A stretch of 64,000 bases of DNA from Ollibium composti (GCF_004801285.1 NZ_SSNY01000001.1:124001-188000), one strand, 5' to 3'; counted from the first letter of the stretch, positions 51,148 to 60,799 are shown. Notes: a model not told the origin generated them from the sequence alone. Numbers and translations are program-made.

Positions 51148-52419
51148 CTATGCCGGCAGGGGTGAGGTTTCGGCCGTTGAAACCGGAAGGCCAATTCGCC
51201 GTCTGCGGCGCCGTCGCGCGGCAGTGGCATGCAACACGCCAAGGTAGAGGAAGATCGTCGCGATCGTCATTTCATGCAGAAGCGGGTTGTGAAACATCCC
51301 GTAGGATAGGGAGATCAGGAGGAAGTAGAGAAGGTTCCTTCTTTCCGCGTTGTTTGCGCAACCCGCCCAAAGATACTTCGCGATCGACCCGAACAGGCCG
51401 ATCATGATGATCAGCCCGACGGCGCCATCGTTCAGCAATTCGTCCAGGACGGCATTGTGGGTGTGGATGAAGGCTTCCAGAATCGGCCGTTCCGCGGGTG
51501 ATGGTTGTGCCGCTATGATCTCCCGCATCTTCGCTTCGGACCCGACCCCGACAATCGGATGTGCGGCGATGACCTTTACCGCTCCGCTCCAGAGGTAGGC
51601 CCTGACCATGTCGGATTGCGAAAGGACATTCTGGTCGGCGGTCGCCTGGTCAGGCAGCGTGTAGTCGATTAGCGGATAGAGACGGGCGTACAGACTATCT
51701 CTCATCACGGGCATGGCCACCACCAGAACGGCTATTCCTGCGGCCGTCGCCAGCAGCGCTATAGACTTGAAGCGTCCCGGACGGGTCAGGAACGTCCATC
51801 CGATTTCGACGAATGCGGCAAGCAGCAAGGGAACGAAGACCGCCCTGGTTTCAGAAAACAGAACGGCAAGGGAGCCTGCTATCAGATAGTAGGGGCCGTT
51901 CGGCGCCCAGCGTGGCGGCGCCTTGAGGGGAATGGCGGCGGTGAGCGTCGATATGGCCGCCGTGAAGGCGAAGACGGCTTCGTTCCCGCCCATCCCCTGC
52001 CTTATCGGCTCGAAGAGCGCATAGCCCAAGCCGATGGCGAAGGCGACGACGACTCCCACCCGTGATCCGAGCACGAAGCTTCGCAAAGGGTCGGCGATCA
52101 GCACCATCCCGGCTCCGCAAAAGGCAAAGAAACCGCAAAGCAGCGAATAGCTCATTTGCCGATCGTGGAGCGGATGTTCGCTGCGCAGCAGGATCAGGCC
52201 GCAGGACCAGGCGACGTAGCAAAGCGCAAGCCAGTGATAGGGGCTACACAGAGGGCGGACCGATCTGTGCCGTCCTGCCCACAGGTAGAAACCGATGCAG
52301 GAGAACGCAAAGGTCGCCAGGGCGGAGAAACCGTTGCGAACAGCCTGAGCCACGGCGCCGCCGAACAAGACCCAGTGGTCGATACGACGCCGAAGAAGAA
52401 AGTTCCTGGTTACGTTCAT
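51148..52419 (-). CDS. O-antigen ligase/polymerase family membrane protein
   Basis: 423 residues with ten to twelve membrane helices and a large periplasmic loop before the last ones, in which 'HPIVGVGSEAKMREII...EAFIHTHNAVLDELLNDGAVGLIIMIGLF' carries the H-x-H-N motif of the Wzy_C/WaaL family. Such enzymes join O-antigen or other glycans to lipid A core or polymerise them. Basic C-terminal tail. Overlaps the GT25 stop by 4 bp (ATGA). Confidence 0.88.
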   Translation of the reverse strand: MNVTRNFLLRRRIDHWVLFGGAVAQAVRNGFSALATFAFSCIGFYLWAGRHRSVRPLCSPYHWLALCYVAWSCGLILLRSEHPLHDRQMSYSLLCGFFAFCGAGMVLIADPLRSFVLGSRVGVVVAFAIGLGYALFEPIRQGMGGNEAVFAFTAAISTLTAAIPLKAPPRWAPNGPYYLIAGSLAVLFSETRAVFVPLLLAAFVEIGWTFLTRPGRFKSIALLATAAGIAVLVVAMPVMRDSLYARLYPLIDYTLPDQATADQNVLSQSDMVRAYLWSGAVKVIAAHPIVGVGSEAKMREIIAAQPSPAERPILEAFIHTHNAVLDELLNDGAVGLIIMIGLFGSIAKYLWAGCANNAERRNLLYFLLISLSYGMFHNPLLHEMTIATIFLYLGVLHATAARRRRRRRIGLPVSTAETSPLPA

Positions 52420-53183
52420 TGGATGTGATGAAGATCTTTCCGCTGGAGTGCGAAGACTATACGCCGAAGATAATCGCTAATCCGGAAGATCAGCGTCCCT
52501 ATCCGCCTGTGCGCCGGAAAGGCGGCTTTTTTGTAGACGCCGGCCGTCGCCGCGATCGTGCTTGCTTCGGCGGGACCGAGGGCGACCTGGGCCTTGTCGG
52601 TGGAGAATATCGCATAGCCCTTGCCGGCCCAACCTCTTTCCAGGGCGACGTCATATGGCAGGCACATCGGGCTCAACGCCTCAAGCAGGCGCGCAGCGCC
52701 GGCCTTCGTCACCACATAGGCAGCCGAACTTCCGCACGGCCCGTGCGCGCAGCGGCCTATGCGGACGGAATCATCGATCCGCGCGTGCGCGACGAAGCCG
52801 CGCGTCCGATGGTTGACCAGCTTCACCGCATCCCAGCCTTCGAAGGTGCGCAATCTCTCCAGGAAGGGAACGAAGTCGGCGTTGAAACCGACATCGTCCT
52901 CGACGATCACCGCATGGGGCGCGTCGCCCTTCGCAATCGTCTCCAGCACGTTGAGATGACTGAGATAACAGCCGATCTCGGCCGGCAGGATACGCTTGCC
53001 GTGTATGCGTTCGAACGTCTTCCCGTCGACGGGCAGGGGCTGGTCGGGAGGCAGCTTGGCGCCGTCGACCGCCGGGATCCGGGTCAGTTCGATGCCGTAT
53101 TTTCCTGCATTTTCGCGAATGGCGCGCAGCCGGTCCGGCGACCTGTCGAGATTGATGACGAAAACGGGTATCGGGTTGGCCAT
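52416..53183 (-). CDS. Glycosyltransferase family 25 (LPS biosynthesis)
   Basis: 255 residues. 'PVFVINLDRSPDRLRAIRENAGKYGIELTRIPAVDG', 'EIGCYLSHLNVLETIAKGDAPHAVIVEDDVGF' (the metal-binding E-D-D) and 'MCLPYDVALERGW' are GT25 hallmarks. Members transfer galactose in lipooligosaccharide. Coupled to the ligase gene, supporting a role in surface glycan. Confidence 0.92.
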   Translation of the reverse strand: MANPIPVFVINLDRSPDRLRAIRENAGKYGIELTRIPAVDGAKLPPDQPLPVDGKTFERIHGKRILPAEIGCYLSHLNVLETIAKGDAPHAVIVEDDVGFNADFVPFLERLRTFEGWDAVKLVNHRTRGFVAHARIDDSVRIGRCAHGPCGSSAAYVVTKAGAARLLEALSPMCLPYDVALERGWAGKGYAIFSTDKAQVALGPAEASTIAATAGVYKKAAFPAHRRIGTLIFRISDYLRRIVFALQRKDLHHIQ

Positions 53184-53205
53184 GGCGGTATCCGGACCGG
53201 CTGAA

Positions 53206-53787
53206 TCACGAAAGCGGCGGGTTCTGTTTCAGCGATTGAAACCAGTCATCACGGGATATTGCGTAAAAGATATGCCGCTTGAGATGCGGGTGGCTGTCCG
53301 GCACGCCCGGATGGTCGAAGTCGCGCGCGGGATCGCGGCGCATGCCGATGCGCTCCATGACGGCGGTCGAGCGGGTGTTGTTCCAGACCGCGAAGGAGAC
53401 GATCTCGTCGAGGTTCAGCGTCTCGAAGCCGAAGGCGAGCCAGGCGCGGGCGGCCTCGCTGACGTAGCCCTTGCCCCAATATTCCGGCGCCAGGCGCCAG
53501 CCGATCTCGACCGCGCCTGTGGCGGGCGCCGGCTTGTTCTCCGCGCTATGCAATCCGACGAAACCGATGCACTCGCCGGTCTGCGCAACCTCGGCGGCGG
53601 TCCAGCCGAAGCCGTCGTGCTCGATCTCGGCGCGGAATGCGTCGAGCTTGGCGTCGGCCTCGGCGCGGCTGCGGCGGAAGGGGAAGAACTCCATCACCCG
53701 CTCGTCGCTGTTGATGCGGTGGAACAGCGGCCGGTCGTCGTCGCGCCAGTTGCGCAGGATCAGGCGTTCCGTGCGGATCGGCTTCAT
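53206..53787 (-). CDS. GNAT family acetyltransferase (RimJ/RimL type)
   Basis: 193 residues. 'IRTERLILRNWRDDDRPLFHRINSDERVMEFFP' and the acetyl-CoA motif 'IGWRLAPEYWGKGYVSEAARAWLAFGFETLNLDEIVSFAVWNNTRSTAVMERIGM' are typical of the RimJ/L branch. Target unknown. It overlaps the serB stop by 4 bp and precedes GT25 by 22 bp. Confidence 0.9.
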   Translation of the reverse strand: MKPIRTERLILRNWRDDDRPLFHRINSDERVMEFFPFRRSRAEADAKLDAFRAEIEHDGFGWTAAEVAQTGECIGFVGLHSAENKPAPATGAVEIGWRLAPEYWGKGYVSEAARAWLAFGFETLNLDEIVSFAVWNNTRSTAVMERIGMRRDPARDFDHPGVPDSHPHLKRHIFYAISRDDWFQSLKQNPPLS

Positions 53788-54671
53788 GTAGCGAAATCCT
53801 CGCGAGCGTAGCCTTGCAGGTAGAGCAGCGCCGTCAGGTCAGCATGGTCGATGCGCACCTTCGCCTCGGCGGCCACCGCCGGCTTGGCGTGGAGCGCGAC
53901 GCCGGTGCCGGCCAGCCGCAGCATGTCGAGATCGTTGGCGCCGTCGCCGACGGCAATGGCATCCGCCGGCGTCAGGCCGAGCCGTGCGGCGATCTCCCTG
54001 AGCGCCGCGGCCTTGGCGTCGCGGCCGAGGATCGGCTCGGAGACTTCGCCGGCAAGGCGCCCGTCAGCCTCGAGCAGATGGTTGGCGCGGTTCTCATGGA
54101 AGCCCAGCATGGCGGCGATGCGACGGGTGAAGACATCGAAACCTCCCGAGACGAGCGCGGTATAGGCGCCGTTGGCGCGCATGGTGGCGACCAACGCCGC
54201 GCCGCCGGAAGCCAGCGTCAGGCGCTTTGCGATGATGCGCTCGATCACCGTCGCATCGAGGCCTTTCAGCAACGCGACACGTTCCCGTAGGGCGGGTTCG
54301 AAGGCGATCTCGCCGTTCATCGAGCGGGCAGTGATGGCGGCGACGTGCTCCTTCAGGCCGACCTCGTCCGCCAGTTCGTCGATGCACTCCTGGTCTATCA
54401 TGGTCGAATCCATGTCGGCAATGAGGATCTTCTTGCGCCGATTCTCCTGGTGTTGGACGACGACGTCCACCGGCGAGCCGGCAAGCGCTTTCCGCAGCGC
54501 GGCGGTGGCCGAGGCGGCATCGATGCCGGCGGGGAGCTCGAGATCGCAGGCGATGCCTTCGTCCAGCCAGCGCATCGCTCTTGCGCCGACGGTGGCCGCC
54601 GCCATATTCGCAAGGCCGGCATCGAGCGCCGGGCGTGAAGGATGGACAATGAGCGTGGCGACGAGCGGCAT
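53784..54671 (-). CDS. serB: Phosphoserine phosphatase SerB
   Basis: 295 residues. HAD motif I '[26 protein letters not shown]', motif II '[14 protein letters not shown]' and motif III/IV '[29 protein letters not shown]' are all intact; the N-terminal 90 residues form an ACT-like domain. It makes serine from phosphoserine. The ATG at 54671 starts '[13 protein letters not shown]', and the longer frame has no homology. Its ATG shares a CATG with a possible miaA ATG. Confidence 0.94.
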   Translation of the reverse strand: MPLVATLIVHPSRPALDAGLANMAAATVGARAMRWLDEGIACDLELPAGIDAASATAALRKALAGSPVDVVVQHQENRRKKILIADMDSTMIDQECIDELADEVGLKEHVAAITARSMNGEIAFEPALRERVALLKGLDATVIERIIAKRLTLASGGAALVATMRANGAYTALVSGGFDVFTRRIAAMLGFHENRANHLLEADGRLAGEVSEPILGRDAKAAALREIAARLGLTPADAIAVGDGANDLDMLRLAGTGVALHAKPAVAAEAKVRIDHADLTALLYLQGYAREDFAT

Positions 54672-55605
54672 GGACGATCCGGTGGGGCAGGCCGGCAAAG
54701 GCCGCGTGAAAGACGCGATCCTGATAGCGGGCCCGACCGCCAGCGGCAAGTCGGCGCTGGCGCTCGATCTGGCCGAACGGACCGGCGGCGTCATCGTCAA
54801 CACCGATTCCATGCAGGGTTACGCGATCCTCGACGTGCTGACGGCACGGCCGGGGCGAGCGGAATTGTCGCGCGCGCCGCATCTGCTTTACGGCCATGTG
54901 CACCCTTCTATAGCCTATTCCACCGGCGCGTGGCTGCGCGATGTGACTGGCCTGATCGAGGAGGACCGGCTCGCCGGGCGGCGGGCGATCTTCGTCGGCG
55001 GCACGGGCCTTTATTTTCGCGCCCTAGCCGAAGGCATACCGCAGATGCCGGATATTCCAGCGGCGATCCGGCAGCATTGGCGCCGCGAGATGAACGAGCG
55101 CGGGGCGCCGGCCCTCCATGAAATCCTGTTGCGGCTGGACGCCGACGCGGCGCGGCAGCTCAGGGCCTCCGACGGACAGCGTATCGTGCGCGCGCTGGAA
55201 GTGCTGGAGGCGTCGGGCCGTTCCATCCTGGCGTGGCAGAAGGATAGCGCGGCGCCGCTGATCGACCGCGCCAGCGCCCGTTTCCTCGTCATCGAGCCGG
55301 ATCGCGCGGCACTTGCCGGCCGGATCGAACGGCGCTTCGACGCGATGATCGCCGGCGGAGCGCTGGAGGAGGTACGCCAACTGGCGGCACTCGGCCTCGA
55401 CCCGGCGCTGCCGGCTATGAAGGCGATCGGCGTGCGCGAGCTCCAGGCGGCATTGGCCGGCACAATGAGCGCTGCGGCTGCGATCGAGCGCGCCAAGATC
55501 GCCACGCGGCAATATGCCAAGCGGCAGGCGACCTGGTTCCGGCATCAGCTCGGCAGCGAGTGGCGGCGCCTCAGGCCCGGTGACGATATGGAAACCACGA
55601 TCTGA
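54649..55605 (+). CDS. miaA: tRNA dimethylallyltransferase MiaA
   Basis: 318 residues. '[47 protein letters not shown]' holds the P-loop and the D-S-M-Q substrate motif; '[16 protein letters not shown]' and '[17 protein letters not shown]' complete the family. It isopentenylates A37 of tRNAs reading U-codons. Two ATGs (54649 behind AAGGA, 54670) are possible. With 54649 the gene overlaps divergent serB by 23 bp. Confidence 0.93.
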   Translation: MSVATSGMDDPVGQAGKGRVKDAILIAGPTASGKSALALDLAERTGGVIVNTDSMQGYAILDVLTARPGRAELSRAPHLLYGHVHPSIAYSTGAWLRDVTGLIEEDRLAGRRAIFVGGTGLYFRALAEGIPQMPDIPAAIRQHWRREMNERGAPALHEILLRLDADAARQLRASDGQRIVRALEVLEASGRSILAWQKDSAAPLIDRASARFLVIEPDRAALAGRIERRFDAMIAGGALEEVRQLAALGLDPALPAMKAIGVRELQAALAGTMSAAAAIERAKIATRQYAKRQATWFRHQLGSEWRRLRPGDDMETTI

Positions 55606-55686
55606 CGCGTCGCTGTGGATACAACCGGCTGCATGTTGCGCTTTGGGAAAATTTCGCGTTCAAGTTGCCGGAATTAAGGACCTCGT

Positions 55687-55711
55687 AAGCCCCTTGGTGT
55701 CATAAGGGCTT
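55687..55711 (+). terminator. Hairpin between miaA and the GGDEF gene
   Basis: AAGCCCCTT (55687-55695) pairs with AAGGGCTT (55704-55711), 8 bp with one bulged C. It lies 80 bp after miaA and 25 bp before the GGDEF start, with no T-run; it may end miaA transcription or lie in the 5' UTR of the next gene. Confidence 0.4.
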
Positions 55712-55735
55712 GGCATTCCTTCTCGCGGGCGGCAG

Positions 55736-56524
55736 ATGCGTTTCCACCAGGCCGAGTCGGCCTTCTTCGTGTTCATCTTCGTGATCCTGGCCGCCGGCCT
55801 GGTGACGCTGCATGCTTTCGACTTCATGCAGACCGCGGCGGGCGACTTCGGGCCGTCGCATGACACCGACATCGCCTATCTTTCGAAGCTGCTGTTCGCG
55901 ATCGGCGTGCTGATCGCCACAGCGTTTTTCTTCGGCGTCTTCTTCATCTATCCGCTGATCCGCCGGCAGGTGAAGGAGGAGGCGAAGCTGCGCGTCATGA
56001 CCGAATCGCTCTCGGCGCGTTCGGAGACGCTGGAGCAGGCCGCGCTGACCGACGGCCTGACGGGCATGCAGAACCGCCGTTATTTCGACGATGCGCTGAA
56101 GGAATACCTCGAGGAGTTCCGCCGCATCGGCAAGCCGATGGGCCTGATGATCCTCGACCTCGATCATTTCAAGCAGATCAACGACACGCATGGCCATGAC
56201 ATCGGCGACGAGGTGCTCAAGGCGGTGGCCCGGTGCCTCATGGACATGACGCGCTATCACGACGTGGTGGCGCGGCTGGGCGGCGAGGAGTTCGCCGTGG
56301 TGGCACCCAACATGGATGCCGAGCAACTGGCAAGGTTCGCCGAGCGCATCCGCAAGGCGATCGCCGGCATGGCGGTGCTCTCGGGCAATGTACGACTGGC
56401 TGTCACCGCCAGCGTCGGGCTCGCCGTATGGAATCGCAAGGAAACGGCCGACGAATTCTACCGCCGCGCCGACCGTCATCTCTATGAGGCCAAGCGGCAG
56501 GGCCGCAACCGCATCAGCGCCTGA
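55736..56524 (+). CDS. Membrane-anchored diguanylate cyclase (GGDEF)
   Basis: 262 residues. Two membrane helices (about 8-28 and 50-75) enclose a short periplasmic loop of 25 residues. The GGDEF domain starts 'AALTDGLTGMQNRRYFDDALKEYLEEFRRIGKPMGLMILDLDHFKQINDTHGHDIGDEVLKAVA', and the active site reads G-G-E-E-F ('ARLGGEEFAVVAPN'). No RxxD inhibitory site precedes it by five residues. It should make cyclic di-GMP. Confidence 0.93.
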   Translation: MRFHQAESAFFVFIFVILAAGLVTLHAFDFMQTAAGDFGPSHDTDIAYLSKLLFAIGVLIATAFFFGVFFIYPLIRRQVKEEAKLRVMTESLSARSETLEQAALTDGLTGMQNRRYFDDALKEYLEEFRRIGKPMGLMILDLDHFKQINDTHGHDIGDEVLKAVARCLMDMTRYHDVVARLGGEEFAVVAPNMDAEQLARFAERIRKAIAGMAVLSGNVRLAVTASVGLAVWNRKETADEFYRRADRHLYEAKRQGRNRISA

Positions 56525-56543
56525 AATCCCGTTGAAGCTTCTT

Positions 56544-56667
56544 TCCTCGCCCCGCCTGCGGGGAGAGGATGCCGGCAGGCAGGTGAGGGGCGGCGCCTGC
56601 TTGTCGAGGTCGGCTCTGCCCCTCATCCGCCCTTCGGGCACCTTCTCCCCGTGAACGGGGAGAAGGA
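56544..56667. repeat. RIME-like repeat behind the GGDEF gene
   Basis: CCTCGCCCCGCCTGCGGGGAGAGG (hairpin at about 56545-56568), GCAGGCAGGTGAGGGGCGGCGCC and CTTCTCCCCG-TGAA-CGGGGAGAAG (56642-56665, perfect 10-bp stem) form a mosaic of the same units seen at 44388 and 11685. The last hairpin is 18 bp from the stop of the convergent HerA-like gene and may terminate it. Confidence 0.7.
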
Positions 56668-56683
56668 GGGTTGCGGACTACCG

Positions 56684-58516
56684 TTATTCGTTCTGCGGGC
56701 GCATGCCGAAGGTGGCGGGCTTCAGGCCGTAGCGCAGGTCGAAGTCGTCGCTCGGCTGGATGCCCGGCGCGGCCGGCTTACGATAGCCGGGATCGCCGGC
56801 CTGGCGGTCGGTGTCGGCCATCTCGGTGAAGGTGGTGGCCGGCTGCGGCTTCGGCGCATTGCGCAAGCGGCCGACGATCGCCGCCAGATCGACGTCGCCG
56901 CCAGACGGATCGGCCGGAACGTCGCCAGCATATTTCACTGATCCGGGGATCAGGGCGGGGTCGAGCTTCTCGAACTTCAGCCGCATGGTGGTGGCGACGC
57001 CCTCGCCGAAGGCGATCGCTTCGCGCTGGCCCATCGAGGAGAGGAAGGACAGGGTCGAGGCGGACGAGTCGGCGATGGCCGAGCGGATGATGGCCTGGTC
57101 CTGCTCGTTGGCCAGCCGCATGGCGAAGACCGTAGAGCATTGCGACAGGATCGTCGGGTCGAGTTCGCCGGGGCGCTGGGTGACGATGCCGAGATAGCAG
57201 CCGTATTTGCGGCCTTCCTTGGCAATGCGCGAGAGCGCATGGCGTGTGGGAGCGAAACCCAGCTTGCTGTCGGCCGGCATATAGCGATGCGCTTCCTCGC
57301 AAAGCAGCAGGAGTTTCAGCCGCCCGCTGCTCCACAGCGCCAGGTCGAAGGCGAGCCGCGCCAGCACCGAGCAGACGGAATTGACCACCTCGGAGGGCAT
57401 GCCCGCCATCTCGAAGCAGGTGACGGGGCGGCCGTGATGCGGCACGCGGAAGATGTTACCGATCGTTTCGTGGATGGTGTCCTCGATCAGCCTCGAATTG
57501 AACATGAAGCGGTAGCGCGGATCGGCGGACGCCTGCTCTATGCGCGTCTTGAGCGCCTTGAGCGCGGGGCGGTCGTTCTTGCTTTCGAGCATGCCGATAC
57601 GCTCGTCGATCTGTCGGACGAGGTCGGCAATCCGGTAAGGCACCGGCGTGTCGGCAGTCAGCGCATCGACGCCGCGCTTGAGGAACATGCCGGCATTGGG
57701 ATTGCGATAGAGGTTCTTGGCCACCGGGATGAGGTCGCGCAGGAGATCGACTTCCTCCGGCACGGCCTCACGGCCGCGGAAAAGCACCTCGGTGAATTCT
57801 TCCAGCCTGAACAGCCAGAACGGCAGGTCGAGGCTTGCGGTATCCACCCTGACGCAGTGTTCGGACAGGGAGGCGGCGAACTCGTTGTGCGGATCGAGGA
57901 TCAGGACCCTCAGGTCCGGCCGCGCGGCGAGCGTCTTGCGCAACAGCAGCGAGACGGCGGTCGACTTGCCGACACCGGTGGTGCCGACGACGGCGAAATG
58001 GCGCGCCAGCGTGTCGTCGATGGCGATGTTGGCGTCGACCGCTTCATCCTGCGACAGCGAGCCGACGGTGATGGAACGCCGGCCGGCGAGATCGTAGACG
58101 GCCTGAAGATCGCGGTTGCGGATATAGTGGGCGATGGCGCCGATATGGGGATAGTTGGTGATGCCGCGGTCGAACACCGGCTTGCCGCCCGGTTCGGTCG
58201 CGTCGCGCACCTCGCCGATGAGTTCGACCGACACCTCGATCGGGTTCTGGCTTTCGGCGTTCCAGGCCAGGTCCGACTTGCCGATGGCGTAGACCAGTCC
58301 GACGGTGCGGGTGGAGCCGAGGTTGATGGAGATCATGCGGCCCACTTTCCACTGAGCCGTCACCGCGCCTTCGGCGTCGTCGGCGAAGGCGGCGATCGTG
58401 GCGCGCGCGCCGTCACAGCGCACGACGTTGCCGAGGATGCGCTTGTCGCTCTGGCCGGCATCGCGCCGTTCCTGCGATGTCGTCTCGCCGCCGGAAGCTT
58501 CACGTTCGACGAACAT
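56684..58516 (-). CDS. HerA-like DUF87 ATPase
   Basis: 610 residues. An N-terminal HAS-barrel (about 25-110) precedes 'VVGTTGVGKSTAVSLLLRKTLAARPDLRVLILDPHNEFAASL' (Walker A 178-186, Walker B after), and later 'RLKLLLLCEEAHRYMP' and 'RKYGCYLGIVTQRPGELDPTILSQCSTVFAMRLANEQDQAII' are the FtsK/HerA hallmarks. Archaeal HerA works with NurA nuclease in DNA end resection; bacterial ones pair with various nucleases or Sir2. No nuclease gene is adjacent here, so it is a lone HerA. Confidence 0.9.
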   Translation of the reverse strand: MFVEREASGGETTSQERRDAGQSDKRILGNVVRCDGARATIAAFADDAEGAVTAQWKVGRMISINLGSTRTVGLVYAIGKSDLAWNAESQNPIEVSVELIGEVRDATEPGGKPVFDRGITNYPHIGAIAHYIRNRDLQAVYDLAGRRSITVGSLSQDEAVDANIAIDDTLARHFAVVGTTGVGKSTAVSLLLRKTLAARPDLRVLILDPHNEFAASLSEHCVRVDTASLDLPFWLFRLEEFTEVLFRGREAVPEEVDLLRDLIPVAKNLYRNPNAGMFLKRGVDALTADTPVPYRIADLVRQIDERIGMLESKNDRPALKALKTRIEQASADPRYRFMFNSRLIEDTIHETIGNIFRVPHHGRPVTCFEMAGMPSEVVNSVCSVLARLAFDLALWSSGRLKLLLLCEEAHRYMPADSKLGFAPTRHALSRIAKEGRKYGCYLGIVTQRPGELDPTILSQCSTVFAMRLANEQDQAIIRSAIADSSASTLSFLSSMGQREAIAFGEGVATTMRLKFEKLDPALIPGSVKYAGDVPADPSGGDVDLAAIVGRLRNAPKPQPATTFTEMADTDRQAGDPGYRKPAAPGIQPSDDFDLRYGLKPATFGMRPQNE

Positions 58517-58670
58517 GGACCGTATTTTCCCTTACCCCACCGATCCGACTGTAGACCGCACGGGGTTAAGCCCGCGTGTGGCGGCGTGGTTCAGATGCCG
58601 TTAACGCGATAAGGAAAATGCGATGCAAACGGCCCGAGGCGACGCCACGCCGCCTCGGAGACGCGAGCCG

Positions 58671-60479
58671 CTAGGCCTTGTGGTGGACTTCCTGCAGGCC
58701 GTAGACCGGCGTCGCGATGCCTTCCTGCCGGGCCTTCAATTGCAGTGAAAGGTACTGCGAATAGTGCCTGGACTGGTGCAGGTTGCCGCCGTGGAACCAG
58801 AGCGCGGGCTGCTGCGTCGGCTTCCACATGTTGCGCTGCTCGCCTTCCCACGGGCCGGGGTCCTTGGTGGTGTTCGAGCCGAGGCCCCACACCTTGCCTA
58901 CCTTGTCGGCGACTTCCTGCGAGATCAGGTCGGCGGCCCAGCCGTTCATCGAGCCGTAGCCGGTGGCGTAGACGACGAGATCGGCCGGCAGTTCGGTGCC
59001 GTCGACGAATTTCACGCCGGTTTCGGTCAGTTCCTGCACCGCCGCGCCCTTGCCGGTCTTGAGCTTGATCGAACCGTCGATGACGAGGTCGCAGGCGCCG
59101 ACGTCGATGTAGTAGCCCGAACCGCGCCGCAGGTACTTCATGAACAGGCCCGAGCCGTCGTCGCCCCAGTCGTGCATGAAGCCGACTTTTTCGAGCGCGT
59201 CGTAGAAGTCCTTGTCGCGCTCGCGCATCTGCTCGTAGAGCGGGATCTGGAACTCGTGCATGATCCTGTAGGGCAGGGAGGCGAAAATCAGGTCCGCCTT
59301 GCGCGTCGTCATGCCGTTCTGCACGGCCTGCTCGGAATAGAGGGCGCCGAGGCCGATATCCATCAGCGTGTTGGAGCGCACGATGTGAGTGGACGAGCGC
59401 TGCACCATTGTGACGTCGGCGCCGCCTTCCCAGAGGGCCGCGCAAATGTCGTGGGCGGAGTTGTTGGAGCCGATGACGACGACCTTCTTGCCGCGATAGT
59501 TCTCCGGGCCGGGATGGGTCGAGGAATGCTGCTGCTCGCCCTTGAAGATGTCCTGTCCCTTGTATTTGGGCCAGTTCGCCTTCCCGGACATGCCGGTGGC
59601 CAGCACCAGCTGCTTCGGCTTCAAGGTGATTTCCTTGCCGTCACGCTCGACGACGACGGTCCATTCGCCGGCCTTCTCGTCGTATTTCGCGGATTTGGCG
59701 GTGGTGGAGGACCAGTAGTTCAGCTCCATCACCTTGGTGTACATTTCCAGCCAGTCGCCGATCTTGTCCTTCGGCGCGAAGACCGGCCAGTTCTTCGGGA
59801 AGTCGATATAGGGCAGGTGGTCGTACCAGACCGGATCGTGCAGGCAGAGCGACTTGTAGCGCTTGCGCCAGGAATCGCCGGGCCGCTCGTTCTTCTCGAT
59901 GATGATTGTCGGTACACCGAGTTGCCTCAGCCGCGCGCCGAGCGCGATGCCGCCCTGGCCGCCGCCGATGATGAGCGCGTAGGGCTGCCTGGAGAAACCG
60001 AGTTCGGCGACTTCGTCCTCGCGCTCCTCTCTCCAGCTCTTGCGGTCCTTGCCGTGGCCGTGCTTGGCGCCGAGCGGGCGGGTGAAGCCGGATTTCTCCT
60101 CGTAGCCCTTCAGCTCGGCCATGGTGGTGAGCAGTGTCCAGATCTTGCCGTTCTTCAGCCGGATGTGGCCGAAGCCGCGCGCCACCTGCGTCTCGAAGCT
60201 GATCCAGCCTTCGACGAGGCCGTCGCTTTCGGTGGCGTCCTCGCCCTCGGCGATGCGCCAATGCGAAGGTTTCGTCCCGGCGATCTGGCTTTCCAGCATG
60301 GCGCGAACCTGGTCCTTGCCCTCCATCGTCTTCAGGTTCCAGGTGAAGGTCACCAGATCGCGCCAGTAGCAATCGTCCTGGAAGCAGGCGACCGCCTTGT
60401 CGATGTCGCCGGCGGCAAGGGCTGCGCCGAACGTGTCGAGCAGATCGGAGAGTTTCTTGTTCGGCGCCTTGTCGAGCAT
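58671..60479 (-). CDS. Flavin-containing monooxygenase with N-terminal NTF2-like domain
   Basis: 602 residues. Residues 1-140 are a SnoaL/NTF2-like domain ('DTFGAALAAGDIDKAVACFQDDCYWRDLVTFTWNLKTMEGKDQVRAMLE'). The rest is a flavoprotein with FAD motif 'ALIIGGGQGGIALGARLRQLG' and NADPH motif 'KKVVVIGSNNSAHDICAALWEGGADVTMVQRS'. It resembles FMO/YUCCA-type enzymes. Substrate unknown. ATG at 60479 with GGGAGGAA ahead. Confidence 0.9.
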   Translation of the reverse strand: MLDKAPNKKLSDLLDTFGAALAAGDIDKAVACFQDDCYWRDLVTFTWNLKTMEGKDQVRAMLESQIAGTKPSHWRIAEGEDATESDGLVEGWISFETQVARGFGHIRLKNGKIWTLLTTMAELKGYEEKSGFTRPLGAKHGHGKDRKSWREEREDEVAELGFSRQPYALIIGGGQGGIALGARLRQLGVPTIIIEKNERPGDSWRKRYKSLCLHDPVWYDHLPYIDFPKNWPVFAPKDKIGDWLEMYTKVMELNYWSSTTAKSAKYDEKAGEWTVVVERDGKEITLKPKQLVLATGMSGKANWPKYKGQDIFKGEQQHSSTHPGPENYRGKKVVVIGSNNSAHDICAALWEGGADVTMVQRSSTHIVRSNTLMDIGLGALYSEQAVQNGMTTRKADLIFASLPYRIMHEFQIPLYEQMRERDKDFYDALEKVGFMHDWGDDGSGLFMKYLRRGSGYYIDVGACDLVIDGSIKLKTGKGAAVQELTETGVKFVDGTELPADLVVYATGYGSMNGWAADLISQEVADKVGKVWGLGSNTTKDPGPWEGEQRNMWKPTQQPALWFHGGNLHQSRHYSQYLSLQLKARQEGIATPVYGLQEVHHKA

Positions 60480-60676
60480 CAGTTCCTCCCGGTTGTCTTG
60501 GCTTGATCGGCGATCGGCTCCTCGACCGATCGGCGCCAAGCAGTATCGGGGCAAAAATCGCGGCGTCACGCCCCCAAAAAGTTAGGCCTGTTTTCAATGG
60601 GTTAGTTGGATCGGGCCGGATTTTCGGCGCTTTCACGCGTTACAGGCCCGGTTTTCGCAGAAACGAAAATCGGCCA

Positions 60677-60705
60677 TTGACGCGGGGGTATCCGCGCCCT
60701 TATTG
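60677..60705 (+). promoter_or_regulatory. ilvB operon promoter
   Basis: TTGACG (60677-60682), 17 bp, TTATTG (60700-60705). A transcription start about seven bases on would fall at 60712-60715, at the ATG of the leader peptide, so the leader would be leaderless or nearly so. Confidence 0.6.
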
Positions 60706-60714
60706 TCCGCGCCC

Positions 60715-60765
60715 ATGAAGACGGCACTCATTCTCGTAGGAAGGCGCGTGGGCAAGGCGGTGTAA
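60715..60765 (+). CDS. ilvB leader peptide (attenuation)
   Basis: A 16-residue frame, MKTALILVGRRVGKAV and stop. Seven of sixteen residues are Ile, Leu, Val or Ala, with L-I-L-V in a row. It lies between the ilvB promoter and a factor-independent terminator, as expected for attenuation by branched-chain aminoacyl-tRNA. There is no ribosome-binding site. Confidence 0.75.
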   Translation: MKTALILVGRRVGKAV

Positions 60766-60799
60766 CCGCCGGGCGACAGCACCCCATGCGCGACACACA

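Noticed and set aside
54172..54648. N-terminal extension of miaA by 159 codons
   Set aside because: The stretch is antisense to serB's HAD motifs and Ser/Arg-rich; conserved MiaA sequence starts only after 54670.
56684..58516. HerA-nuclease defence system
   Set aside because: HerA-like ATPases occur in defence pairs, but no Sir2, NurA or other nuclease gene is adjacent; the neighbours are a GGDEF gene and a monooxygenase.
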